Source: Vibrio sp. SCSIO 43137 (lineage in GTDB: Bacteria; Pseudomonadota; Gammaproteobacteria; Enterobacterales; Vibrionaceae). Taken from it: a stretch of 64,000 nucleotides of DNA. Both the position numbers and the translations under genes were made by a program. This document shows, piece by piece, positions 57,752-64,000 of the stretch; position 1 is the first letter of the stretch; every line of letters begins with the position of its first letter. The stretch spans positions 1,674,001 through 1,738,000 of the forward strand of contig NZ_CP116383.1 in NCBI RefSeq assembly GCF_028201475.1. The letters are read 5' to 3'. Below the pieces are notes generated by a model, which saw nothing but the letters and a program-made list of their open reading frames with translations, had not been told where the DNA came from and made no database searches.

Positions 57752-58222
57752 ACCCTATAATCCTTTATACAAGTGATAACAATTAACCCCGGAAGATTAA
57801 TACATGAGCTACCATGACCATTTTGTTACAGAATTAATATTGGCAGGAACACTGAGCGCCTTTTGCAACACCACTACGCATTAGACCTTGGTATTAAGTA
57901 GTTATACGTAGCCTAATCGCCTGTTATTTTTTATCCTTCTGTTTTATATAGTTTAATAGAAAACACGATGTTCACTTACACGGATAAACACTTAGGTATT
58001 ACAACCTAATAAGAAAGTTACCAGAATTAACATAAATTAGAGTTTTTGCACGTTTTAGTGGTTAAAGTGCTTAGCCTGAAGTGTATTACTAATCTGTAAA
58101 CTAACTTTATATCAGGTTGACTGGCATAGTTACCCTCAGAAAAATTGAGATGATAACTATGCCTATAAAGTGAGATTTACAACAATTTTATCGCCAGATT
58201 AACCATTGTGAGTGGCTATTAT
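57752..58222. other. Non-coding gap before the accessory region
   Basis: 471 bp with no convincing gene on either strand. It is AT-rich, should hold the dctP promoter near its left end, and marks the change to the AT-rich accessory DNA. I see no inverted repeat or operator worth naming. Confidence 0.5.
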
Positions 58223-58977
58223 CTAAAGTGTGAGTTTTACTTTTCTTCTCTGATCTACACCTAGAATCAACTGCCCATTAGACGAGGATTGTATTGAATT
58301 TTTGGTAGCAACAATATCCATCTCAAACACGCATTTGTCATAACCTTGCTTTAGTTGTGCTTGAGTTTTTTCGAATATATCACTCAGGCTCTTATTATAA
58401 GATCCCGAATTAAGTATATGCTCACCCGCCCTTATATCCGGTGATACGCCAGAGATGTATGTTTTTACATTGTTTTTACATTGTTTTTACAGGTCAACCA
58501 TTCTCCCAGATAAACATATTTATGATCTGCTTCCGGAGCCCATGACACATCGATCACTTCACCTGCTAAACTTGAGGTTAATGTAAAAGGTAAAGGTAAC
58601 TCGGTTGCTGTCAGTGAACTGATAACCACATTATCTCTTATAAATTTAACCGTATATTCTGAAGCATTTGCTGACACAACAGGACTAGTATAATAGACCC
58701 CGCCAGTTTCCTGCGTCTCAGTCAGAATAAAATTTACGCCATCGACCTCGGCGACAAGTTTGTCGTTACCACCTAATTCTATATATTGCTGTAAAGGGTC
58801 TTTAACATATGCGGTAAACTTAGCTTCAGATGAAGTTTCTCCCGACAATATAAAATCCACACGTACATCAGAAGTTGCAAAGTCACTGCTCAAATTAACT
58901 TTGTTTGAACTGGAACCACCTCCCCCACCACCACAACCGACAAGAAAAACTAAAGCTAATATATAATATGCTTTCAT
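58223..58977 (-). pseudogene. Lipoprotein gene split by an 11-bp tandem duplication
   Basis: The first 170 codons (58977 to 58465) encode a lipoprotein: signal peptide with lipobox LVGC, cysteine followed by six glycines, then an extracytoplasmic domain of unknown family. The frame stops after VKTM inside the repeat TGTAAAAACAA-TGTAAAAACAA. Removing one 11-bp unit restores an open frame to TAG at 58223-58225, adding about 76 codons (TYISGVSPDIRAGEHILNSG and on) for a 247-aa protein, and the corrected length is an exact multiple of three. The longer form is therefore ancestral. The shorter form may still be made. Confidence 0.8.
58466..58496. repeat. 11-bp direct repeat, nearly three units
   Basis: Minus strand: TGTAAAAACAA twice in a row, then TGTAAAAACA. 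Loss or gain of one unit shifts the lipoprotein reading frame. Confidence 0.85.
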
Positions 58978-59235
58978 AGAACCACCCTTTCTAACTGATA
59001 TTTAAAATAATGCGATCTTTTGAATGTTAGGATAAGAATCTATAAGTATTTTAAACTGGAACGTTTAATTACTTGTAGATTCATTATTTCACAGAAATCC
59101 AAAAATTCTATTCAGAAAAAACTCTAACAGTTCAAGATTTAATAATCACCAACCAATAATAAAAGCGTTTCATTGAAATAAAACAAATAAAAAGTAGCAA
59201 ATTTCGTTATTATCAGAATCTATATAATATATTTA

Positions 59236-59347
59236 TACCTTGTTCCCACGGTCTCCGTGGGAATACATACCGGATTTACTAATACCCACGTAACTAGCTT
59301 TATTTCTACCTACGCTATGCATTGCCACGCAAAGCATGGCAACGAGA
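59236..59347. repeat. Double-hairpin dispersed repeat, copy 1
   Basis: Begins TACCTTGTTCCCACGG and ends GGCAACGAG. The left hairpin is TTCCCACGG-TCT-CCGTGGGAA (59243-59263), perfect. The right is TTGCCACGC-AAA-GCATGGCAA, one mismatch. A spacer of about 60 bp is partly conserved. It lies just 3' of the first 159-aa gene and is closely similar to copies at 60303 and 62082. The 399-bp gap 58978-59376 holds nothing else I can name. Confidence 0.9.
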
Positions 59348-59376
59348 GTGGTGCTTATAAATACCATAATTTGAAA

Positions 59377-59856
59377 CTAAGCCGATAAATCTTTTTCTTT
59401 TATTCTTTTTCTTTGGCTACAATACGCACCTAACAAAAAACTAGCGGAAATAAATAACGGCTGTATATAACCAAAACCAATGACAAGTGATACGTAAATC
59501 AAACCGTTCAATATATGCAATTTTCGTTCTAGCTTATACTTTCTCCCTAATAAAAACAAACTAAGACATCCTATCGGAAGAAGAAGAAAGTAACGAAAAA
59601 ACATTATCCTTTTATTGAACAAGTCCAAGTTAAGAATATATCTGATACGAACTTTCTCTTTCTGAGACAGAATTTTCGATTCTTGTTTAGTAATGACTCT
59701 GTTCTTCAGTTCACCGTACATTTTGGAGTAACCTGAAGTATCAATCGGTGTATTTTTAATTTCATACTTAGCTATAGTGCTCTGAGCATAATACAGAAGC
59801 ACTATTACCAATCCGATTGATAGCATTTTTACCGCGGAGAACAAGTATTTTCTCAT
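59377..59856 (-). CDS. Small membrane protein, paralogue A (orphan immunity candidate)
   Basis: A 159-aa protein with a helix at about 10-30, an external polar loop (about 31-85) and two or three C-terminal helices (about 87-104, 112-145), ending RKRIKEKDLSA. It is a paralogue of the gene at 60444: both termini are almost identical, while the loop has diverged strongly. Neither matches a family I know. The position, in a row of small genes behind an Rhs-type toxin gene, suggests an immunity protein; this is inference. AT-rich compared with the core genes. Confidence 0.72.
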   Translation of the reverse strand: MRKYLFSAVKMLSIGLVIVLLYYAQSTIAKYEIKNTPIDTSGYSKMYGELKNRVITKQESKILSQKEKVRIRYILNLDLFNKRIMFFRYFLLLPIGCLSLFLLGRKYKLERKLHILNGLIYVSLVIGFGYIQPLFISASFLLGAYCSQRKRIKEKDLSA

Positions 59857-59906
59857 AGCGATGTTGCTTTAATGTCCAATTAAAAATTCAATTTTACGCT
59901 ACTATC

Positions 59907-60248
59907 TTAACTGCTACCGTAAGCTTTAACATGGTTTTCCAAACCAACCAATGATACATAGAACATTATCGGCAAGACTAATAAGACAACAATATAATCA
60001 GGGATTAGAACGCAACTTATCGCAGATAAAACGGAGATCAACAACACGCTAATTCTGTATTTTCGATCAGTTTTAAACATTAATCTAGGGTACTTCTGTA
60101 TAAATCCAATGTAACACATCATCGCAATTACCAATGCTTCATATCGACCAGTTTTAATATAAATAGATGTCAGAGGTATAGCTGCTCCAGATAACATCAT
60201 TATCATTAATTTTGGATATATACCCTTTATTTCGAAGGCTCTGCTCAT
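59907..60248 (-). CDS. Small four-helix membrane protein (immunity candidate)
   Basis: A 113-aa protein that is almost entirely hydrophobic: helices at about 14-31, 36-52, 65-80 and 83-101, with short basic loops (KTGRYE, KTDRKYR). No family recognised. It lies between paralogue A and a copy of the double-hairpin repeat, in the same direction as the Rhs toxin gene. Size and hydrophobicity resemble the toxin-linked immunity candidate at 62246, without clear sequence similarity. Confidence 0.65.
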   Translation of the reverse strand: MSRAFEIKGIYPKLMIMMLSGAAIPLTSIYIKTGRYEALVIAMMCYIGFIQKYPRLMFKTDRKYRISVLLISVLSAISCVLIPDYIVVLLVLPIMFYVSLVGLENHVKAYGSS

Positions 60249-60302
60249 GAAACATCCTTAATTCGAGAATTTACTAGTTATTAACATCTAAGTAATCTGA
60301 AC

Positions 60303-60414
60303 TACCTTGTTCCCACGGTCTCCGTGGGAATACATACCAGATTTACTAATACCTGCATAATTTACCCATATTTCAAACTTCGCTATGCGTTGCCACGCTA
60401 TGCATGGCAACGAG
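60303..60414. repeat. Double-hairpin dispersed repeat, copy 2
   Basis: Same left hairpin as copy 1 (TTCCCACGG-TCT-CCGTGGGAA) and a right hairpin TTGCCACGC-TAT-GCATGGCAA. The spacer is diverged from copies 1 and 3. It is immediately 3' of paralogue B, in the same relative position as copy 1 to paralogue A, so repeat and gene were duplicated together. Confidence 0.9.
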
Positions 60415-60443
60415 TGTGTTGCTTATAAACACCATAATAAAAA

Positions 60444-60923
60444 CTAAGCTGATAAATCTTTCTCCTTTATTCTCTTTCTTTGGCTATAATACGCACCTAA
60501 CAAAAAACTAGCGGAAATAAATAACGGTTGTATATAACCAAAACCAATGACAAGTGATGCATAGATAATCCCACTTGATATATATGAGTTTCGATCTAGC
60601 TTATACCTTCGTCCTAATATGAACATACTAATACATCCAATAGGAAGCAGAAGAAAATAATGAAAGAATGTTATTTTCTTTTCAAAAAGATCTTTATTTA
60701 GTCTATACCTAACTGCTTCTTCACTTTTTTTTCTAAGAATTACACCTTCTTGTTTAGATATTACTTTATCCTTAGCATAGTTATAAAAATCGCTAAAACC
60801 AGAATTATCAACAGGCATATTATTAATCTCATACTTAGCTATAGTGCTCTGAGCAAAATACAGAAGCACTATTACCAATCCGATTGATACCATTTTTACC
60901 GCGGAGAGCAGGTTATTACGCAT
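60444..60923 (-). CDS. Small membrane protein, paralogue B (orphan immunity candidate)
   Basis: A 159-aa paralogue of the gene at 59377, same length and topology. The first 33 residues (SAVKM, SIGLVIVLLY, AQSTIAKYE) and the last 40 (YIQPLFISASFLLGAY, SQRKRIKEKDLSA) are nearly unchanged between the two, while residues about 35-85, predicted to be outside the membrane, differ at most positions. This is the pattern expected for duplicated immunity genes diversifying in specificity. The link to the Rhs toxin is inference from position. Confidence 0.72.
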   Translation of the reverse strand: MRNNLLSAVKMVSIGLVIVLLYFAQSTIAKYEINNMPVDNSGFSDFYNYAKDKVISKQEGVILRKKSEEAVRYRLNKDLFEKKITFFHYFLLLPIGCISMFILGRRYKLDRNSYISSGIIYASLVIGFGYIQPLFISASFLLGAYYSQRKRIKEKDLSA

Positions 60924-61035
60924 ATGCTTATTCCATCTAACTTCCAGTAAGTGTTATGGTCAAACTCATGCAGAATCCAATAAGGCGCTGCGGAAGTTGC
61001 TACATGTTCCCCAATAGAAAATAGTTCTTTTGAGT

Positions 61036-61102
61036 TATACATACTTAGCATATTAGAACCTACATAGCGTATACCTTTACTTCAGTCTACGCTATGCAAC
61101 AC
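61036..61102. repeat. Degenerate remnant of the dispersed repeat
   Basis: ATACATACTTAGCATATTAG, then ACCTACATAG and CTACGCTATGCAACAC, aligns with the spacer of copy 3 but lacks both hairpins. It lies in the 190-bp gap between paralogue B and the exported pair and marks a decayed cassette boundary. Confidence 0.6.
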
Positions 61103-61113
61103 ATTACTAATCA

Positions 61114-61560
61114 TTAATTACAATCAGCTTGAAAGAATGTCCCATCACCGGCCAGCTTTATAATTACACGTTGTTCGTTAATTTCTTTCACCTCAATACT
61201 GCTACCCCGGGACGAAATCATTAATATTTCTTCCATATAGTCACGCCTCATTAAATAAAGTAAATTAATATCTGAAAACCTATTAATACCCTTTATTCTT
61301 TGATAATGAAATGATGTTCCTTTATACTCTTCCAAAATTTCAGCGTTTTCATGACTATCATTCAGCGTAGGCTCATACATTTCCTCAAAATCAATTATCA
61401 CATTCTTTGTAAGTGATGAATAAACCTTACTGCTTAGTCTCTCCATGTCCAAGGGGATGCTCCAGCGACATCCCATAAAGTTATAGCTTTCTGCATACAC
61501 CAAGACCGAATCAAGCATTAAATAAGTAGTCATCTGCATTATTAGTACAAACTTACTCAT
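61114..61560 (-). CDS. Exported protein, paralogue 2 of a pair
   Basis: A 148-aa protein with an N-terminal hydrophobic export signal (about 5-22) and a mature domain of about 120 residues. It shares FMGC-W-IP-D-ERL at about residues 28-42, the YQR and LLYLMRRDY segments and a cysteine close to the C-terminus with the next gene upstream. The two conserved cysteines may form a disulfide in the periplasm. No family recognised. It follows its paralogue by 15 bp, so they form a two-gene unit. Confidence 0.7.
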   Translation of the reverse strand: MSKFVLIMQMTTYLMLDSVLVYAESYNFMGCRWSIPLDMERLSSKVYSSLTKNVIIDFEEMYEPTLNDSHENAEILEEYKGTSFHYQRIKGINRFSDINLLYLMRRDYMEEILMISSRGSSIEVKEINEQRVIIKLAGDGTFFQADCN

Positions 61561-61575
61561 TATCTATACCAGTCA

Positions 61576-62034
61576 TCACTCAAGATCACAACTTGCCGTA
61601 ATCTTATAGTCTTTGTTCTCAGCTACTAATTCAATGCTACTTTCACTTAACTCACTCACTAAAATATCACCATCGCGAATAGATATCGTCAAAATTTCTT
61701 TATCAAAATTATCCCTAACCAAATAAAGAAATTTAATATAGGAAAGTTCTCCTTTCCCGGATAGACGTTGAAAACGAAACCCTTGTTCTGTGTAATCTTC
61801 CAAAACCTTTGCATCACTATATATAGACTTTAATTGAGTTAAGTCAGAACCTCTATCAAAGTAAATTTTGCTATGCTTAGAAAGTGAAAAATATGTATCA
61901 TCATTCAACCTCTCAAAATCATAAGGAATATCCCAGTAACATCCCATAAATGTACTTTGACTACGTGACATAGAAGAGAAGCTAATTGCAAGAGAAGTAA
62001 ACGTAATTATAATAGTCAGTAATAACTTCATCAT
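61576..62034 (-). CDS. Exported protein, paralogue 1 of a pair
   Basis: A 152-aa protein with a signal peptide (about 1-20, MMKLLLTIIITFTSLAISFS) and the same mature plan as its downstream paralogue: FMGCYWDIPYDFERLNDDTY near the N-terminus, FRFQRLSGKG and FLYLVRDNFDKEILTISIRDG in the middle, and a cysteine four residues from the end. Sequence identity between the two is low, but the motif order is the same. A periplasmic immunity role is plausible from its place in the Rhs gene array, but unproven. Confidence 0.7.
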   Translation of the reverse strand: MMKLLLTIIITFTSLAISFSSMSRSQSTFMGCYWDIPYDFERLNDDTYFSLSKHSKIYFDRGSDLTQLKSIYSDAKVLEDYTEQGFRFQRLSGKGELSYIKFLYLVRDNFDKEILTISIRDGDILVSELSESSIELVAENKDYKITASCDLE

Positions 62035-62081
62035 TCATACCCCACTACTTCACACGTAATACTTTGGCAGTTATAATCAAA

Positions 62082-62193
62082 TACCTTGTTCCCACGGTCT
62101 CCGTGGGAATACATACCAGATTTGCTAACACCTACATATTTAGCCTTTATTTCTACCTACGCTATGCATTGCCACGCAGAGCATGGCAACGAG
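62082..62193. repeat. Double-hairpin dispersed repeat, copy 3
   Basis: Left hairpin TTCCCACGG-TCT-CCGTGGGAA, spacer ACATACCAGATTTGCTAAC and on, right hairpin TTGCCACGC-AGA-GCATGGCAA ending in CGAG. It separates the toxin-linked immunity candidate from the exported pair. Confidence 0.9.
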
Positions 62194-62245
62194 TGTCCTG
62201 AGTATATATCTTGTTCCTATACCCCTACGATGTGTAGTCTTTCTA

Positions 62246-62596
62246 TTATTGTCCAAATCCATTTTTTTTAATTAATATGGCAATACATATTGGAATAGGA
62301 AGAAAAACAACCATCCAAAAAGCAAACATTCCTATCGAAAAACCAAATGCATGAAATGGTAGAAAGTTGATATAGATAGCAACATAGAAAACTAATAAAG
62401 TTAACATGAAAAACCTATAGAGCCGAAAGCTATTGAATGAACAATACAGACCAACAACCATCATAAGAACATAAGCAGCAATCTCTATAAACTCATTACT
62501 AATCCCACTAACGTTCCATTCCAATAATAATACTAATAAATTAAAAACCACAAACAAAACTATTGATAATATATAAATTCTACGAAATAAAGTCAT
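62246..62596 (-). CDS. Four-helix membrane protein, probable immunity protein of the Rhs toxin
   Basis: A 116-aa hydrophobic protein with helices at about 7-28, 36-54, 59-80 and 86-110. Its ATG at 62594-62596 overlaps the TGA of the toxin gene (ATGA), the tight coupling expected of a toxin and its cognate immunity gene. A membrane immunity protein would suggest a toxin that acts on or enters through the inner membrane. No family recognised, so function is inferred only from position and topology. Confidence 0.75.
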   Translation of the reverse strand: MTLFRRIYILSIVLFVVFNLLVLLLEWNVSGISNEFIEIAAYVLMMVVGLYCSFNSFRLYRFFMLTLLVFYVAIYINFLPFHAFGFSIGMFAFWMVVFLPIPICIAILIKKNGFGQ

Positions 62597-64000
62597 TCAT
62601 TCATATTCCTTTGAAATGATTGTTGTTCACACATAACAATACAGTACTCCTTATTATTTTGATACCTCTCAAAAAAAGTATATATATAAATTCCCGCGTC
62701 ATATTGTTTAGGGACTGGTAAGTCTTTAAGATCCATAAGCGTTTTACCATTGCTATACACATTATTAAGGGCTTCTGTTACTTCATTACCTCCTTTACCA
62801 AATATTGTACCAGCTATCGAACACGTGACTGTCTCATACACGGAGCAACCATAAGATGTATCAGGATTTAGCCCTGCAGCAGTAAGAGCTACGTTATCTC
62901 TATGCTGCCAAACTCCATCGCTACGCTTCGCCATTTCAGACCTAGATGAATGAGTATCAGATTGGTTGTCATTATATAGATAAATCATAACCACACTCAC
63001 CGCGGTGCGCAGTACTGCATCCTGACTATTAGCACCGCTTGCGGCGGCTGCAACGGCAGAGACGATCACCAGACCGCCACCTTCCATCAGAGTAAGGGTG
63101 TTATCGCCATTATGAACAAGGCTTCCACCCATCTTGCCAATAACTCCGGCGATAAAGCCTTGTTTAAAGCTGCCGCCACGCATTTCATGGAAACCGCCCT
63201 GCACTACACCGTGCGCTAATGGCAGAGCATCACCAAACGGGCTGGTGCCACCGGTCGCACCGTGAGCCACACCGTAGGTTACTAACGCTGACATTCCACC
63301 CATTGCCCCTGCTTCTGCTGCGCAAGCGAAATCTCCGGTCATCACATAATTGGTGGTAAACGAAGTAGTAGCACCAGCAGCGGCTATTTGTGCATGTTCA
63401 CTTAAACCTGTATAAAATCCGCCAGCACCATAGGCCATCATCACCGAACCAACGATAGCACCAACCTTCTGAATTGCCGGGTCATCAAATGTCTGGGAGA
63501 CGACAAATATTGTTAACCCGGCAATAAACCATCCCCATACATGCCCTGTAGGGTCATTAAACTTCACCGGATTATTCAGTACATAGGCGTAACGGTTATA
63601 GCTCTGGCTATAGCCAGGTTCCGGTATATAACTGTCGGCAGTTAAGAACCGGCCGATAACCGGATCATACAGTCGCGCATTCATATTAATCAGATTACTG
63701 CTGTAACCGACATTTTCATGGCCGGTAAAACCACGTAATTCTTTATTAATAAACATTGGCGGCGATTGCAGTTCAACAGAGGCCAGTAACTCACCAAATG
63801 GCGTGTAGCCCCGTTCTATCTGAACCTGTCCGTTAGGATCCGTGACAAGATCAGTGGTTTCCAACGCATCCCGGTGGAAATAAGCGGTACGGTCGATCTG
63901 CTTCTCTTCTTCTATCAGGGTCTTAACATGCTCAGCCACTGCATTTTTATCTGCAATGATACGGTGACGCATCTTGGTGATCTTTTTGCCTTTCTTATCA
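62593..64000 (-). CDS. Rhs/YD-repeat polymorphic toxin, C-terminal part only
   Basis: The frame enters from the right edge and is open to the stop at 62593, giving about 469 residues of a much larger protein. The Rhs-associated core is clear: GYTPFGELLAS, RGFTGHENVGYSSNLINMNARLYDPVIGRFLTADS (quoted in parts: MNARLYDPVIGRFLTADSYI) and NRYAYVLNNPVKFNDPTGH. After DPTG about 320 residues form the variable tip: a glycine/alanine-rich hydrophobic region, then a polar, cysteine-containing end (SYGCSVYETVTCSIAGTIFG, EYCIVMCEQQ) that I do not recognise as any toxin family. The immunity candidate follows with a 4-bp overlap. Confidence 0.88.
   Translation of the reverse strand, partial: DKKGKKITKMRHRIIADKNAVAEHVKTLIEEEKQIDRTAYFHRDALETTDLVTDPNGQVQIERGYTPFGELLASVELQSPPMFINKELRGFTGHENVGYSSNLINMNARLYDPVIGRFLTADSYIPEPGYSQSYNRYAYVLNNPVKFNDPTGHVWGWFIAGLTIFVVSQTFDDPAIQKVGAIVGSVMMAYGAGGFYTGLSEHAQIAAAGATTSFTTNYVMTGDFACAAEAGAMGGMSALVTYGVAHGATGGTSPFGDALPLAHGVVQGGFHEMRGGSFKQGFIAGVIGKMGGSLVHNGDNTLTLMEGGGLVIVSAVAAAASGANSQDAVLRTAVSVVMIYLYNDNQSDTHSSRSEMAKRSDGVWQHRDNVALTAAGLNPDTSYGCSVYETVTCSIAGTIFGKGGNEVTEALNNVYSNGKTLMDLKDLPVPKQYDAGIYIYTFFERYQNNKEYCIVMCEQQSFQRNMNE

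Noticed and set aside
59236..62193. CRISPR array or integron attC sites
   Set aside because: The repeats are about 112 bp, 1-1.7 kb apart, enclose genes and have two fixed hairpins. Spacing and structure do not fit CRISPR. The hairpins lack the attC core-site layout, and no integrase is present.
59236..64000. Insertion sequence or prophage origin of the AT-rich region
   Set aside because: No transposase, integrase, phage structural gene or target-site duplication was seen.

Overview
The window reads as chromosomal DNA of a marine gammaproteobacterium, most likely a Vibrio or close relative (Vibrionaceae). I infer this from the proteins: E. coli-like HrpA, TyrR, RimJ, AsnS, AspC, RlmE and YcjX/YcjF, a GntR-controlled methylcitrate locus, and a tandem glycine riboswitch in front of a sodium:alanine/glycine symporter. 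The species cannot be named from the sequence. No rRNA, tRNA, CRISPR array, transposase or phage gene was seen. Coding density is high until about 57.7 kb, where the DNA becomes visibly AT-rich and accessory.

Layout. 1-2.5 kb (minus): propionate/2-methylcitrate genes gntR-prpB-prpC, with two TTGTCGACAA operators. 2.9-7.6 kb (plus): an overlapping export operon of TolC, HlyD and two ABC-2 permeases, with no ATPase gene. 7.6-17.7 kb: small membrane and coiled-coil genes, glycine riboswitch and symporter, LysE-type exporter, M32 carboxypeptidase, a decayed toxin-antitoxin pair, two RNA methyltransferases, a ferredoxin and a flavoprotein. 17.8-24.1 kb: a chemoreceptor beside two periplasmic binding proteins, RarD-type permease, methyltransferase and a small outer-membrane barrel. 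24.2-33.5 kb: hrpA and housekeeping or unknown genes, including a CHASE-GGDEF protein. 33.5-38.8 kb (minus): ycjX-ycjF, then tyrR-rimJ-HD hydrolase-DUF2947. 39.2-50.8 kb: class I fumarase, pabB-nudL, asnS, an HD-GYP protein, aspC, a cNMP/CBS/nucleotidyltransferase protein with an exonuclease. 50.9-57.8 kb (minus): BCCT transporter, a NarL-type two-component system and a TRAP transporter.

57.8-64 kb is the accessory end. A lipoprotein gene is split by an 11-bp tandem duplication. Then comes an array of small membrane or exported proteins downstream of a partial Rhs/YD-repeat toxin gene that enters from the right edge. The first small gene overlaps the toxin stop codon by 4 bp. Further small genes occur as diverged paralogue pairs, separated by a ~112-bp double-hairpin repeat (three good copies, one decayed). 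I read this as a polymorphic toxin with its own immunity gene and a stockpile of duplicated, diversifying orphan immunity-like genes. This is the part most likely to hold something undescribed.

Smaller oddities: a StbE/RelE-type toxin gene with one nonsense codon beside an intact antitoxin, three in-frame 15-bp repeats carrying three stop codons at the end of the ferredoxin gene, a perfect 16-bp palindrome just before the efflux operon, and several genes whose best start is TTG (tyrR, hrpA, lysE-like, tauE-like, BCCT).
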